From NCBI GenBank assembly GCA_013215105.1, contig JABSPL010000062.1:1-49589 (forward strand): DNA of 49,589 bases, read 5' to 3'. Source of the DNA: Flavobacteriaceae bacterium (lineage in GTDB: Bacteria > Bacteroidota > Bacteroidia > Flavobacteriales > Flavobacteriaceae). Positions 28,057-37,950 of the stretch are shown in pieces. How positions within the stretch are numbered: the stretch's first letter is position 1; each line of letters starts with the position of its first letter. The position numbers were made by a program, and so were the translations under genes. The notes below the pieces were generated by a model. The model searched no databases. It had not been told where the DNA came from and saw nothing but the letters and a program-made list of their open reading frames with translations.

Positions 28057-29136
28057 CTACTTAACTTGACGCATCCAGCCAAATTTATCTTCCTTCTTAT
28101 TTGCTTGTATTCCTTCTATCATATTCTTGAAATAGTCAGCATAAGTATCTTCTATTTTAGGTAAAGTATAATCAACTCCTTTATAACCAAATATAGCTAT
28201 AGGGCTAACTACGGCAGCAGTACCAACACCAAACATTTCTTTAAGAGATCCGTTTTTGGCTGCTTCTACTATTTCCTTTACACTTACAGGTCTTATTTCT
28301 AAGTCCATTCCTTTATCTTCCGCTAGTTTTATTACACTTTTACGAGTAATACCGTCTAGTATTCTATCGCTAGTAGGAGCAGTTAACAAGGTATCGTTTA
28401 CTCTAAAGAACACATTCATAACTCCTGCTTCTTCCAAATACTCATGAGTATTCGAGTCGGTCCATACTACCTGATGATAACCCGCATCGTTAGCTAGTTT
28501 GGTAGGGTAAAATTGCCCTGCATAGTTACCTGCACATTTGGCAAAACCTACACCTCCATCAGCAGAACGGCTATATTTTTCGGCAAACAATACTTTTATA
28601 TCTACTTTCTTACCGCTAAAATAAGACTGAGCAGGAGAACAGATAATCATAAATGTATATTCAGAAGCTGGAGATGCCGAAACACCACTCTGACTTGCTA
28701 TAACAAACGGACGTATATAAAGAGAATTACCTTCTCCTTTTTTGATCCATTCTTTATCCATTTTAAGTAAAGCTTCTAATCCTTCAAAAAACTTATCTTC
28801 AGGGAAAGAAGGCATAGCCAACCTTTCACTCGATATATTTAAACGCTTCTGATTATCTTCTGGTCTAAAAAGCCATATAGAATCTTTTTCGTCTTTATAA
28901 GCCTTCATACCTTCGAAAACCGCTTGACCATAATGAAAAACCTTAGCCGACGGATCCATCATAATAGGTCCATAAGGAACTATTTCTGACTGTTGCCATT
29001 GTCCATCTTTATATTTACAAGTAAACATATGGTCTGTAAATATTTCTCCAAAGATTATATTGTCAAAATCTACAGAACCTATTTTAGACTCTTCGGCTTT
29101 TCTTATTTTCAAAGTACTAGTTTCTACTATATTCAT
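28057..29136 (-). CDS. ilvE: Branched-chain amino acid aminotransferase (type II)
   Basis: PLP class IV aminotransferase that interconverts Leu, Ile and Val with their 2-oxo acids. The protein has 359 residues, the length of the eukaryote-like type II subgroup. Landmarks are HYGQAVFEGMKAY (68-80), LYIRPFVIAS (139-148), the Schiff-base Lys200 in GFAKCAGNY, and EEAGVMNVFF with GITRKSV near the cofactor phosphate. First gene of the pair with nadA. A -7 box (TAATTTTG, 29156-29163 minus) lies 20 nt upstream. Confidence 0.95.
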   Translation of the reverse strand: MNIVETSTLKIRKAEESKIGSVDFDNIIFGEIFTDHMFTCKYKDGQWQQSEIVPYGPIMMDPSAKVFHYGQAVFEGMKAYKDEKDSIWLFRPEDNQKRLNISSERLAMPSFPEDKFFEGLEALLKMDKEWIKKGEGNSLYIRPFVIASQSGVSASPASEYTFMIICSPAQSYFSGKKVDIKVLFAEKYSRSADGGVGFAKCAGNYAGQFYPTKLANDAGYHQVVWTDSNTHEYLEEAGVMNVFFRVNDTLLTAPTSDRILDGITRKSVIKLAEDKGMDLEIRPVSVKEIVEAAKNGSLKEMFGVGTAAVVSPIAIFGYKGVDYTLPKIEDTYADYFKNMIEGIQANKKEDKFGWMRQVK

Positions 29137-29172
29137 AAGTCTTTATATTATACTACAAAATTACAAAAAAAT

Positions 29173-29201
29173 AAAGTGAAATCTTATGCAGACTTCACTT
29201 T
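29173..29201 (-). terminator. Intrinsic terminator of the rimP-nusA-infB operon
   Basis: A 12-bp stem (29173-29184 and 29190-29201, one G-U pair) is followed on the minus strand by a run of T, 35 nt past the infB stop codon. It overlaps the region that carries the ilvE promoter. Confidence 0.75.
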
Positions 29202-29235
29202 AAATTTTATAATCGATTAATATTTTAAATATATT

Positions 29236-32049
29236 CTATTTAAGTTTCTTTTTAACCTCTATTTCTTGATAAGCTTCTATATTATCACCTTCTTGTATAT
29301 CGTTATATCCTTTTATCTGAACACCACAATCATAACCTTTAGACACTTCTTTTACGTCATCTTTAAAACGCTTAAGAGCTATCAATTCTCCTGTATGAAC
29401 TACTATACCTTCTCTTATTATTCTTATTAGAGAGCTTCTGAATATCTTACCATTCATAACCATACAACCTGCAATATTACCAACTTTAGATATTTTGAAT
29501 ATCTCACGTATTTCTACGTTACCAGTAACTTCTTCCTTAATATCAGGAGAAAGCATACCTTCCATAGCATCTTTTAAGTCGTTTATAGCATCGTATATTA
29601 TAGAATAAGTTCTAACATCAACTTCTTCAGTATCTGCTAATGTTTTAGCAGCTCCTGCAGGTCTTACGTTAAACCCTATAATTATAGCGTTAGAAGCCGA
29701 AGCTAACAACACATCCGATTCGGTAATAGCACCTACAGCTCTGTGAACTATATTTACTTGTATCTCTTCGGTAGATAATTTTTGGAAAGAATCGGTTAAT
29801 GCCTCTACAGAACCATCAACATCTCCTTTCAATATTATATTAATTTCCTTGAAGTCTCCAAGAGCAATACGTCTTCCTATCTCGTCAAGAGTTATATGTT
29901 TCTGTGTTCTTACAGATTGTTCTCTTTGCAATTGAGACCTTTTAGTTGCTATTTGTTTAGCTTCTTTTTCGTCTTCGAATATATGGAATTTATCACCTGC
30001 TTGTGGAGCTCCATCTAGTCCTAGCACCGATACTGGTGTAGAAGGACCTGCTTCTTTCATTTTCTTACCACTCTCGTTGAACATGGCTTTTATCTTACCA
30101 CTGTTCTTACCTGCTAACATATAGTCACCTACTTTAAGAGTACCTGACTGAACTAATATAGAAGATACATATCCTCTACCTTTATCCAATGATGCCTCTA
30201 CAACAGTACCTACTGCACGCTTGTTAGGGTTAGCTTTTAGGTCTAACATTTCAGACTCTAAAACTACTTTTTCTAATAATTCTTCTATCCCTAGACCTTT
30301 TTTAGCTGATATTTCTTGAGATTGGTATTTACCTCCCCAGTCTTCTACCAATAAGTCCATAGATGCTAATTGTTGCTTTACAGTTTCAGGGTTAGCTCCT
30401 TCTTTGTCTATCTTATTAATAGCAAATATCATAGGAACTCCTGCTGCTTGTGCGTGGCTTATAGCTTCTTTGGTCTGAGGCATTATACTATCATCAGCCG
30501 CTATTACTATTATAGTAAGGTCGGTTACTTGAGCACCCCTTGCACGCATTGCTGTAAACGCCTCGTGACCTGGTGTATCCAAGAATGTTATCTTTTTACC
30601 ATTAACATCTACCGAATAAGAACCGATATGCTGAGTTATACCTCCTGATTCTCCAGAAGTAACATTAGCCTTACGAATATAATCTAGTAAAGATGTTTTA
30701 CCATGATCAACGTGACCCATCACAGTTACTATAGGTGCTCTATAAACTAAGTCAGACTCCTCGTCTTTCTCTTCTAATATAGCTTCTTCTACATCTGCAT
30801 TTATAAATTCGGTCTTAAAGTTAAACTCATCTGCAACTATTGATAAAGTCTCAGCATCTAACCTCTGATTCATTGTTACCATAAGTCCTAAAGACATACA
30901 AGTCGATATAATTCCAGTTACTGGAACATCCATCATGGCTGCCAATTCACTAGCTGTTACAAATTCAGTAAGCTTTAGAGTTTTCTTTTCTATATCTTTT
31001 AATTCCTCTTGTTTCTCGGTTTTATCTCTATGGAAATCTCTTTTCTCTTTACGATACTTAGCTCCTTTTCCTTTTCCTTTTTTACCTTGAAGTTTTTCAA
31101 GAGTATCTTTAATTTTCTTTTGTACTTCTGCCTCTGTAGGCTCTACTTTTTTAACTACGGCAGCTCTTTGCATTCTAGCCTTGTAGTTGTTCTTCTTATT
31201 AAATACAGGTCTTTTCTTATCTGTAGCAGCTGCTGCTGTTCCAGGTTTAGACTTTGCTGTATCTATTCTTTTTCTTCTCTTCTTATTTGCAGCATTAACA
31301 ACTGGTTTTTTCTTTGGCTTTTCAAACTTTTTAAGATCTATTATAGTACCTGTAAGTTTAGGACCATCCAATTTCTTATATTGAGTTTCTAGCTTAGCTG
31401 ATTCTTCTGTTTTAGCAGGCTCTTCTTTTTTAACCACATTTTTAGATGGTGCTTTTTTAGACACAAAATCATTTGCTTGGTCTATAGCTTTAGAAGGCAT
31501 TTTTTTAGAAGTTGGAACAGGTGTAACTTCTTTAGATTTATCAGTTTCTGTTTTTTTAACAGAAACTTTTTTATCCTCTACCTTTGAAGGCTTTGGTTCA
31601 TCTTTTTTAGTTTCTACCTTTACAGACTCAGGCTTTTCTACAGTTTCCTTTTTCTTTTCAGAAACAGGAGCTTTCTTTTTGTCAGACAAATCGATCTTCC
31701 CTACTGTTTTAACCTGTAGTTTCGCTGCTTTAGCTTTCATTACCTCAGCTTTCTTAAGGTCTTCTGCTTTCTGCTTAGCTTGCTTCACCTTTCTTTCTTT
31801 CTCCTGAATATCTAAGATAGCTTGTTTTTCTTTCTTCTTTTCTTCAGCAGCTTCTTCTGAGGCTGCTTTTTTCTTTTTATCAGTCTGAAAGCCACCCTGT
31901 AATACCTGATTCATTTCTGCAGATATTTTGGATGTAGGACGTAATTCTTCTGCGTGACCTTTCGACGTTAAGTATTCGACAGCCCTATCTAAAGAAATAT
32001 TTAACTCCTTTAAAACCTTATTTAACCTTATTGTTTTACTTTCAGACAT
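29236..32049 (-). CDS. infB: Translation initiation factor IF-2
   Basis: GTPase that places initiator tRNA on the 30S subunit and promotes subunit joining. The protein has 937 residues. A small IF2-N domain starts the protein ([21 protein letters not shown]). A Lys/Glu/Ala-rich low-complexity region (about 55-345) separates it from a second IF2-N-like domain (about 358-420). The GTPase motifs are GHVDHGKT (445-452), DTPGHEAF (491-498) and NKID (545-548). Domains II to IV follow and end in EVKKKLK. The charged linker is long but usual for Bacteroidota. Third gene of the operon, 52 nt after nusA. Confidence 0.98.
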   Translation of the reverse strand: MSESKTIRLNKVLKELNISLDRAVEYLTSKGHAEELRPTSKISAEMNQVLQGGFQTDKKKKAASEEAAEEKKKEKQAILDIQEKERKVKQAKQKAEDLKKAEVMKAKAAKLQVKTVGKIDLSDKKKAPVSEKKKETVEKPESVKVETKKDEPKPSKVEDKKVSVKKTETDKSKEVTPVPTSKKMPSKAIDQANDFVSKKAPSKNVVKKEEPAKTEESAKLETQYKKLDGPKLTGTIIDLKKFEKPKKKPVVNAANKKRRKRIDTAKSKPGTAAAATDKKRPVFNKKNNYKARMQRAAVVKKVEPTEAEVQKKIKDTLEKLQGKKGKGKGAKYRKEKRDFHRDKTEKQEELKDIEKKTLKLTEFVTASELAAMMDVPVTGIISTCMSLGLMVTMNQRLDAETLSIVADEFNFKTEFINADVEEAILEEKDEESDLVYRAPIVTVMGHVDHGKTSLLDYIRKANVTSGESGGITQHIGSYSVDVNGKKITFLDTPGHEAFTAMRARGAQVTDLTIIVIAADDSIMPQTKEAISHAQAAGVPMIFAINKIDKEGANPETVKQQLASMDLLVEDWGGKYQSQEISAKKGLGIEELLEKVVLESEMLDLKANPNKRAVGTVVEASLDKGRGYVSSILVQSGTLKVGDYMLAGKNSGKIKAMFNESGKKMKEAGPSTPVSVLGLDGAPQAGDKFHIFEDEKEAKQIATKRSQLQREQSVRTQKHITLDEIGRRIALGDFKEINIILKGDVDGSVEALTDSFQKLSTEEIQVNIVHRAVGAITESDVLLASASNAIIIGFNVRPAGAAKTLADTEEVDVRTYSIIYDAINDLKDAMEGMLSPDIKEEVTGNVEIREIFKISKVGNIAGCMVMNGKIFRSSLIRIIREGIVVHTGELIALKRFKDDVKEVSKGYDCGVQIKGYNDIQEGDNIEAYQEIEVKKKLK

Positions 32050-32101
32050 ATAATCTTAAATTGTATTTTTGTACTTTTTTTCCTTCTTATTCCAAAGACA
32101 A

Positions 32102-33352
32102 CTATCCTTCGAACTCCTCTTTTAATATTTTGTGAACTTCTAAAACAGTTTCTTCTTCTAAGTCTGTAAGTTTCACCAATTCTTTGATAGGCTTATCTAA
32201 TACACTTTTAGCTGTATCTAAACCTATTTTATTTAATTCTGCTATTACCCAAGCTTCTATTTCATCAGAAAACTCTGTCATAGCAACATCTTCCTCTACT
32301 CCTTCTCGCTGAACGTCTATTTCGTAACCTGTCAACTGACTAGCCAAACGAATATTAACACCTCCACGACCTATAGCTTTAGAAACCTCTTCTGGCTTCA
32401 AGAAAACATTTACTCTTCCTTTTTCTCCAGTCTCTTCATTTGGCTCTTGAAGTATCTTTACAGAAACAACCTTAGCCGGACTAAGAGCCCTTGTTATAAA
32501 CAATTCTTTATTGTTAGTAAAGTTTATAACATCTATATTTTCACCTCCTAGTTCCTTAACTATACCATGTATTCTCGACCCTTTCATACCTACACAGGCA
32601 CCTACTGGGTCTATTCTATCATCGTAAGAGTCTACAGCTACTTTAGCTTTATCTCCTGGAGACCTAGCCACTTTCCTTATTGTTATAAGACCTTCTGCTA
32701 CTTCAGGAACTTCTTGTTCAAACAATCTTACCAAGAAAGATGAATCTGTTCTCGAAAATATAATACAAGGCTTATTATTTCTTAATTCTACCGATTTTAT
32801 AATACCTCTTATAGAATAACCTTTCTTATAGTAGTCTGCTGGTATTTGCTCTGATTTCGGCAACAACAACTCAGCTCCTTCATCGTCCATAAGAATAGTA
32901 TCTTTTTTGACATAATGAACTTCTGCAGAAAACAACTCCCCTACTAATTCTTTATATTTCTTAAATACATTAGTATTATCGTGTTCGTTAACCTTACCTA
33001 TCAAGTTTTGTTTCAAAGTCATTATTGCTCTACGCCCTAAGTCTATCAACTTAACTTCTTCAGAAACATCTTCGCCAATTTCAAAATCAGGTTCTATCTT
33101 CCGAGCAGCATTAAGTTCTATTTCTTCGTTTTCGTCTTCAACTTCTCCGTCAGCTACTACAACTCTATTTCTCCATATTTCCAAATCCCCTTTATCAGGA
33201 TTTATTATTATATCAAAATTATCGTCTGAACCAAACTTCCTTTTTAAAGCCGCACGAAAGACCTCTTCTAAAATAGACATCAGCATTACTCTATCAACGC
33301 TTTTATCTTCTTTAAATTCAAAAAAAGATTCTATAAGATTTGTGTTTTCCAT
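32102..33352 (-). CDS. nusA: Transcription termination/antitermination factor NusA
   Basis: RNA-polymerase-associated factor that modulates pausing, termination and antitermination. The protein has 416 residues. The N-terminal polymerase-binding domain covers about 1-125. An S1 domain lies at about 130-200, with two KH domains after it: ACVGMKGSRIHGIVKELGGE and KAIGRGGVNIRLASQLTGY. A short C-terminal helix-hairpin segment follows (KSVLDKPIKELVKLTD). It lacks the second acidic repeat of the E. coli protein, as is usual outside Gammaproteobacteria. Five nucleotides separate it from rimP. Confidence 0.97.
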   Translation of the reverse strand: MENTNLIESFFEFKEDKSVDRVMLMSILEEVFRAALKRKFGSDDNFDIIINPDKGDLEIWRNRVVVADGEVEDENEEIELNAARKIEPDFEIGEDVSEEVKLIDLGRRAIMTLKQNLIGKVNEHDNTNVFKKYKELVGELFSAEVHYVKKDTILMDDEGAELLLPKSEQIPADYYKKGYSIRGIIKSVELRNNKPCIIFSRTDSSFLVRLFEQEVPEVAEGLITIRKVARSPGDKAKVAVDSYDDRIDPVGACVGMKGSRIHGIVKELGGENIDVINFTNNKELFITRALSPAKVVSVKILQEPNEETGEKGRVNVFLKPEEVSKAIGRGGVNIRLASQLTGYEIDVQREGVEEDVAMTEFSDEIEAWVIAELNKIGLDTAKSVLDKPIKELVKLTDLEEETVLEVHKILKEEFEG

Positions 33353-33357
33353 CTTTT

Positions 33358-33825
33358 CTAATTAAATTTTATTACAACTATAGCTTCTACAATATCTGCA
33401 AAAACCAATGTTTTAGTGTTTTTTACAGTCACTTTACCTTTACCAATAGGTTTAGGCTCTCTTGATTCCCATTCTAAGACTATTTCTTGACCTTCTATCT
33501 TGGTCAAAACTCCTTCAAAATCACCTTCTGAAGTTTTTATAGCCATAGTTCTTCCTTTATTTTTAAGATATTGTCTTATATCGACAATAGCCTCAGTAAT
33601 ATCAGGACCACTAACATTTACCGAATAACCGTGTTCTTCGTCTTCGTCGAACAAGCCTTTTTTAATATATCGAGTTATCCTTACGCACTCACTTATAGGA
33701 ATACCTTCTTCACCGTCTACTACAAGACTAATTCTGCTTTCAGAATCAATATCTTTTTTTATAAGAAACAGTTTTTCATTTTCTGAAATAGCCTCTTCTA
33801 TAAGTTTGTTTATTATTTTACTCAT
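33358..33825 (-). CDS. rimP: Ribosome maturation factor RimP
   Basis: Protein of 155 residues needed for 30S subunit maturation. The N-terminal alpha/beta domain contains LVVDGEEGIPISECVRITRYI, and the SYNVSGPDI-like piece (GYSVNVSGPDITEA) replaces the usual LEVSSPG. The C-terminal SH3-like barrel runs from about 85 (KTSEGDFEGVLTKIEGQEIVLEW). Its place as first gene before nusA and infB is the standard order and supports the call. A well-formed promoter lies 68-99 nt upstream. Confidence 0.93.
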   Translation of the reverse strand: MSKIINKLIEEAISENEKLFLIKKDIDSESRISLVVDGEEGIPISECVRITRYIKKGLFDEDEEHGYSVNVSGPDITEAIVDIRQYLKNKGRTMAIKTSEGDFEGVLTKIEGQEIVLEWESREPKPIGKGKVTVKNTKTLVFADIVEAIVVIKFN

Positions 33826-33892
33826 TTTTGCGTATAAAAATAGGGGTTTAAAATAGCCCCTTTTCCTTTTCTTTTATTAAATTTCACTTCTG

Positions 33893-33924
33893 CAAATATA
33901 TAAACTAATTATTTATCTGCAAAA
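33893..33924 (-). promoter_or_regulatory. Promoter of the rimP-nusA-infB operon
   Basis: On the minus strand TTTTG (33920-33924), a 19-nt spacer and TATATTTG (33893-33900) give a textbook Bacteroidota promoter. The leader of about 60 nt contains a small stem (AGGGG...CCCCT, 33842-33861) followed by a T-rich stretch. This could be an attenuator or merely a leader hairpin. Confidence 0.7.
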
Positions 33925-33999
33925 TAAATGTTAACTATTAATTTCAAACAGATATTAATGGTTAAAAAAACATTTCACAACAAAACTATTAAGACAATT

Positions 34000-34428
34000 C
34001 TACTGAAGCCTTATCCACTGTTGAGTCCTAAAAAAGAAACCTATATAACCTCTTACAATCAATTTATCTTTGCCTTCTAACCACATTTTACAATCGTAAA
34101 TACTACCTTTTTCAGGATCCAAAATACCATCATCTTTCTCCCAATAAATATCATCTTGCTCCAAACCCATAATAATAGTCATACCTACAACCTCTTTATC
34201 TTTGAAATCTCCCGTACATTTATCACAAATAGGGTTGTCCGATTCACCTGGTTTAGGCAACACTTTTATCACATCACCATAAAGTAATCCGTCCTTTATA
34301 TATATATTTATTATCGATTTGTTTTCTTGAGTTTTCTCGTCAATAGTAGCCCATTTACCCTCTATAGATTGAGAATAACCTAATACTACAAAAAAAGCTA
34401 GCACTATAAAATTGATTTTGTTTTTCAT
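34000..34428 (-). CDS. DUF2147 family secreted protein
   Basis: Protein of 142 residues with a signal peptide (about 1-19, LAFFVVLGYSQ). The mature part begins SIEGKWATIDEKTQENKSII and contains ICDKCTGDFKDKEVVGMTII, DGILDPEKGSIYDCKMWLEG and the terminal GFFFRTQQWIRLQ, which fit DUF2147, a small beta-barrel-like family of unknown function. Four Cys could pair in the oxidising periplasm. It lies between truB and rimP on the same strand, with 81 nt after truB. Confidence 0.88.
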   Translation of the reverse strand: MKNKINFIVLAFFVVLGYSQSIEGKWATIDEKTQENKSIINIYIKDGLLYGDVIKVLPKPGESDNPICDKCTGDFKDKEVVGMTIIMGLEQDDIYWEKDDGILDPEKGSIYDCKMWLEGKDKLIVRGYIGFFFRTQQWIRLQ

Positions 34429-34509
34429 ATCTATTATTTTTAAGTCAATTTAGTGGTTTTATTCATTGTTTTTAACAATATAACTAACAAAATCACGATT
34501 AAACAATTA

Positions 34510-35199
34510 CTACTTCTTTAATTCTTCTATAAAACCCTCGATACTCAATGCCTCTACAACATTCAACTCACCTATTTTAGTTCTTCTTAACTTAGCCAAA
34601 TGAGCACCTACACCTAGTTTAGCTCCAAAATCGTTAGCCAAAGATCTTATATAAGTACCTTTACTACAAACAACTCTAAACTCTATATCTGGCATATTAA
34701 TAGCCGTTATTTCAAACTCACTTATATTAATACTCCTAGGATCTATCTTAACCTCCTCACCTTTCCTAGCATACTCATACAAGCGTTTACCATCTTTTTT
34801 TAATGCAGAAAAAATTGGAGGATACTGCTGTATATCCCCTATAAAACTACTAGTATTTGCTTTTATATCTTCGGAAGAAACACCCGAAATATCAAAAGTT
34901 TTATCTATTTCTGTTTCCAAATCGTAACTAGGAGTAGTACCTCCTAACCTTATAATCCCTGTGTATTCTTTTACTTTAGCCTGATATTCTTCTATCCTTT
35001 TGGTGTATTTACCTGTACAAAGAACCAGCAAACCAGTTGCCAACGGATCGAGAGTACCTGCATGCCCTACTTTTATTTTTTTGATAGAAAATTTGTTTTT
35101 TATTTCCCATCTAAGCTTGTTCACCACCTGAAACGAAGTCCAGTCCAAAGGCTTATCTATAAGTAATACTTTTCCTTCTTTAAAGTTTTCTTCTGTCAT
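34510..35199 (-). CDS. truB: tRNA pseudouridine(55) synthase
   Basis: Makes pseudouridine 55 in the T loop of tRNAs. The protein has 229 residues, on the short side because the C-terminal PUA domain is missing, which is common in Bacteroidota. The catalytic Asp51 lies in VGHAGTLDPLATGLL; QYPPIFSALKKDGKRLYEYAR and CSKGTYIRSLANDFG are also typical. It is the last gene of ftsX-DUF3098-uppP-truB and starts 1 nt after the uppP stop codon. Confidence 0.96.
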   Translation of the reverse strand: MTEENFKEGKVLLIDKPLDWTSFQVVNKLRWEIKNKFSIKKIKVGHAGTLDPLATGLLVLCTGKYTKRIEEYQAKVKEYTGIIRLGGTTPSYDLETEIDKTFDISGVSSEDIKANTSSFIGDIQQYPPIFSALKKDGKRLYEYARKGEEVKIDPRSINISEFEITAINMPDIEFRVVCSKGTYIRSLANDFGAKLGVGAHLAKLRRTKIGELNVVEALSIEGFIEELKK

Positions 35200-35200
35200 T

Positions 35201-35998
35201 TTATTTCATATAAGCATACACAACTGCAGCAAGTCCTACTATTCCACAATATATAGAGAAGTAAAAAAGTCCTTTTTTCTTTACTAAATTAACCATCCAT
35301 TTACAGGCCAAAGCTCCTGTTACAAAAGCAGCTACAAAACCTATAGCCATAGAGCTTATATTTTGAGTCTCCAAACTTATATCTCCGCTAAGCAAGTCTT
35401 TACATATTTTACCTAAAATAAGAGGAACAACCATCAAAAAAGAAAATCTCGCAGCTTTTTCTCTATCAACACCCAGCAAAACCGAAGTAGATATAGTAGC
35501 TCCAGAACGAGAAACACCAGGCAGCATAGACACAGCTTGAGACACCCCTATTATTATAGCATTTTTATAACCTATGTTTTTACCCGTATTTTTAGACATA
35601 TCGGCAAGCAAAAGCAATACAGCGGTTAGCATCAGCATGAAACCGACCAACATTACATTAGAGTTAAACAGGCTTTCTAATTGTTTTTCGAAAAACAAAC
35701 CTATAACAACGGCTGGTACCATAGAGACTATTATTTTCAGAGAAAACTTAGTTTCTTCGTTCCCTTTGAAACTAAACAAACCTTTTATAAGTTCTACTAC
35801 TTCATTTCTGAATACAAATATAGTACTAAGTGCTGTTGCGAAATGTAAGACTACAGTCATAGTTACATTTGCATCATGTAATTGCCCTTTTTCATCAAAA
35901 AACAATTTAGCCAACTCCAAATGCCCGCTCGAAGATACCGGTAAAAACTCTGTCAAACCCTGTATTATACCGAGTATTAACGATTCCAAATAGCTCAT
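35201..35998 (-). CDS. uppP: Undecaprenyl-diphosphate phosphatase
   Basis: Integral membrane enzyme (also called BacA) that dephosphorylates undecaprenyl diphosphate, recycling the carrier for peptidoglycan and O-antigen. The protein has 265 residues with about seven to eight helices. The active-site signatures are GLTEFLPVSSSGH (14-26) and PGVSRSGAT (160-168). It is packed between DUF3098 and truB with no intergenic space, so all four genes are one transcript. Confidence 0.97.
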   Translation of the reverse strand: MSYLESLILGIIQGLTEFLPVSSSGHLELAKLFFDEKGQLHDANVTMTVVLHFATALSTIFVFRNEVVELIKGLFSFKGNEETKFSLKIIVSMVPAVVIGLFFEKQLESLFNSNVMLVGFMLMLTAVLLLLADMSKNTGKNIGYKNAIIIGVSQAVSMLPGVSRSGATISTSVLLGVDREKAARFSFLMVVPLILGKICKDLLSGDISLETQNISSMAIGFVAAFVTGALACKWMVNLVKKKGLFYFSIYCGIVGLAAVVYAYMK

Positions 35999-36253
35999 TT
36001 ACTTCTTAGCTTTTAAGATGATGGCATATATTTCTATTCCAAAACCTATAAGTATCAGCAAAGGTGCTAGTCTTATTCTTTGGAAATTGTATATATCAGG
36101 ATTAAACTCCTCAGCATTATCACTACCTCCCCCTGACATTAGCACAAAACCTACTGCTATAAATACTAAACCTATAAGCATAACTTGATAGTTTTTTTTC
36201 TCGAATAAAAATTCTGGTTTGTTTTTTGTTTTTTTCATGTTATTATTTTTCAT
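35999..36253 (-). CDS. DUF3098 small membrane protein
   Basis: Protein of 84 residues from the ATG at 36253; an in-frame TTG one codon earlier and an ATG five codons later are alternatives. Two hydrophobic helices (about 24-42 and 62-80) flank a short polar loop (GGGSDNAEEFNPDIYNFQR). This is the DUF3098 family, found in Bacteroidota between ftsX and uppP. The function is unknown; the conserved position suggests a link to cell division or envelope synthesis. Its stop codon is directly followed by the uppP start. Confidence 0.85.
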   Translation of the reverse strand: MKNNNMKKTKNKPEFLFEKKNYQVMLIGLVFIAVGFVLMSGGGSDNAEEFNPDIYNFQRIRLAPLLILIGFGIEIYAIILKAKK

Positions 36254-36292
36254 CAATAAGATTAGGGTTTATCAAATTATTCTTGTTATTTT

Positions 36293-37171
36293 TTAATGTA
36301 ATTCTTCGGTCTGAAGGTTAAGAAATCGGATAGTTGCAAAGTAAGTACTAGCCCAAGATATAACTATACCCAGACCAAGAGTGATAGCAAATATTTTAGC
36401 TAACAATTCAAAATCGGTTATAAAGTACTTTTCGCCTATTATATTCATATCTATATAATATATAGTTATCAGCAACAACAAGAACGCCACTATAGCTCCA
36501 AAAACACCTAGCTTTATATGGTGTTTTATAAATGGCTTTCTTATATAAGACTTAGTAGCTCCTACCATTTGCATGGTTTTTATTATAAATCTCTTAGAGT
36601 AAACCGACAACCTAATAGAGCTATTAATAAGCAGCATAGCCAAAACAGCAAAAAACAAACCTGCTACAAGCATCCAAGAACTGACTTGCTCCAGTTTAGA
36701 GTTAAGCAAATCGACCAACATGGTATCGTACTGTACATCCAAAACATGATTATTATTCAGCATTTCTTTTTCTATTTCTTTTAAACTCTCATTATTTACA
36801 TATTCTGCTTTTATTTTCAATTTGAAACCATCTTTAAGAGGATTTTCTCCTAGGAAAGAAACAAAATCTTGTCCTAACTCTTTAGAATAAATTTCTGAAG
36901 CTTGTTTTTTACTAATATATTCTTTGCTAAGTATATATTTTTTATCGTCTAACAATAGCGAAAAAGCATCTATATTAGAAGAGGTAAGACTATCTTTCAA
37001 AAACAAATAAACAGTGGTTTTTTCTTTTATTTTATTACTAAAACTATCATATTTAAGTATTAACAAAGAAAAGAATCCTACCAAAAAAAGAACTAAACTT
37101 ATACATATAACCACCGAAAGGTACGAGGTTGTTACTCTTTTTTTATTGTATCTATCAAAGGATTTGGACAT
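36293..37171 (-). CDS. ftsX: Cell division protein FtsX
   Basis: Membrane partner of the FtsE ATPase; it controls peptidoglycan hydrolases at the division site. The protein has 292 residues. The first helix is about 17-40, followed by a periplasmic domain (41-165) with the VYLFLKDS segment and a LLVD-like region, then three helices near 168-188, 222-246 and 262-282. MVGATKSYIRKPF is the conserved cytosolic coupling loop. First gene of the operon. ftsE is not adjacent, as usual in Bacteroidota. Confidence 0.93.
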   Translation of the reverse strand: MSKSFDRYNKKRVTTSYLSVVICISLVLFLVGFFSLLILKYDSFSNKIKEKTTVYLFLKDSLTSSNIDAFSLLLDDKKYILSKEYISKKQASEIYSKELGQDFVSFLGENPLKDGFKLKIKAEYVNNESLKEIEKEMLNNNHVLDVQYDTMLVDLLNSKLEQVSSWMLVAGLFFAVLAMLLINSSIRLSVYSKRFIIKTMQMVGATKSYIRKPFIKHHIKLGVFGAIVAFLLLLITIYYIDMNIIGEKYFITDFELLAKIFAITLGLGIVISWASTYFATIRFLNLQTEELH

Positions 37172-37256
37172 GGTTTTTGTTTTGCAATATAGTGTTTTGA
37201 AAAATAATATTTAATATTGTTACAAAAAATAAATATATTCACTCATATATCAATAA

Positions 37257-37646
37257 TTACTCTAATACCTCCGAACACAGAGTAATAAATACGGCTTGCT
37301 CTGAATAAAAAGTATAGCCATCGTCGACAGTAACAAAAGCTCTGGCATAATACTTAGTATTCTCTTCTAATCCCTCTAATTTAACTTCTATTATATTATC
37401 TACAAACTCAGCTTCAAATACCATATCTCCTAACTCAGGAATTGGAGATATAGAATAAACTAAACCTGAGTTTTCGATTTCATACAGCTCTAACTCTTCG
37501 AGTATTATTTTAGCTTCTGCCGATTTCACACCTAGAACAAACTCGGTCAATGTGAATTCTAATTCATGACCTAAATCACCCTTTTTACAACCGAAAGGTA
37601 ATATCAACAACAATATCACTGAAATTAAATTAATTTTTCTCTTCAC
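37257..37646 (-). CDS. Short lipoprotein with one FN3-like domain (array member 1)
   Basis: Protein of 129 residues: a signal peptide with lipobox ILPFGC (Cys20), then a single fibronectin-III-like domain (about 28-123, with the TKYYARAFVTVDDGYTFYSEQAVF strand pair). Its N-terminal domain is clearly homologous to domain 1 of the large lipoproteins upstream (FTLTEF...SGLVYS...YYARA). It looks like a family member reduced to its first module. The residues after the lipidated Cys are Lys-Lys-Gly-Asp, unlike the acidic start of the large paralogues. Whether it is functional or a truncated copy cannot be told. The frame has no visible decay. Confidence 0.8.
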   Translation of the reverse strand: MKRKINLISVILLLILPFGCKKGDLGHELEFTLTEFVLGVKSAEAKIILEELELYEIENSGLVYSISPIPELGDMVFEAEFVDNIIEVKLEGLEENTKYYARAFVTVDDGYTFYSEQAVFITLCSEVLE

Positions 37647-37950
37647 TTTTCTTCCTTAAACATATAAAACACTAATTAACAGGGACTAACAGGAACTTTA
37701 ACATTAAACCATCTTTTATTTGTTTGACTTAACACAACAACAAATATATTATTATAAATGAATAATTTCCAGATTATTAGCTAATATACCATATATATAT
37801 AACAAGACCTAATTAACAAACAAGTTTACATAATTATTAACAAGTATATTAACTTAATTAACTATTTATATAAACACAAAAAAGCAGTATTCCATCTGAA
37901 ATCCAAATGAAATACTGCTTTTTAATAATTTTATTATTTCTACTACCTAA
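37647..37950. other. Gene-free stretch between array members 1 and 2
   Basis: 304 bp, very AT-rich. It holds a -7-like TATATTTG (37741-37748, minus strand) that may serve the short lipoprotein gene, with no -33 partner, and the terminator of the next gene at 37879-37923. Nothing else is evident. Confidence 0.5.
37879..37923 (-). terminator. Terminator of array member 2 (type A)
   Basis: A 13-bp stem AAAAAGCAGTATT/AATACTGCTTTTT (37879-37891 and 37911-37923) encloses a 19-nt loop. The same hairpin, with nearly the same loop, recurs at 42125-42169 after member 4. Confidence 0.75.
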
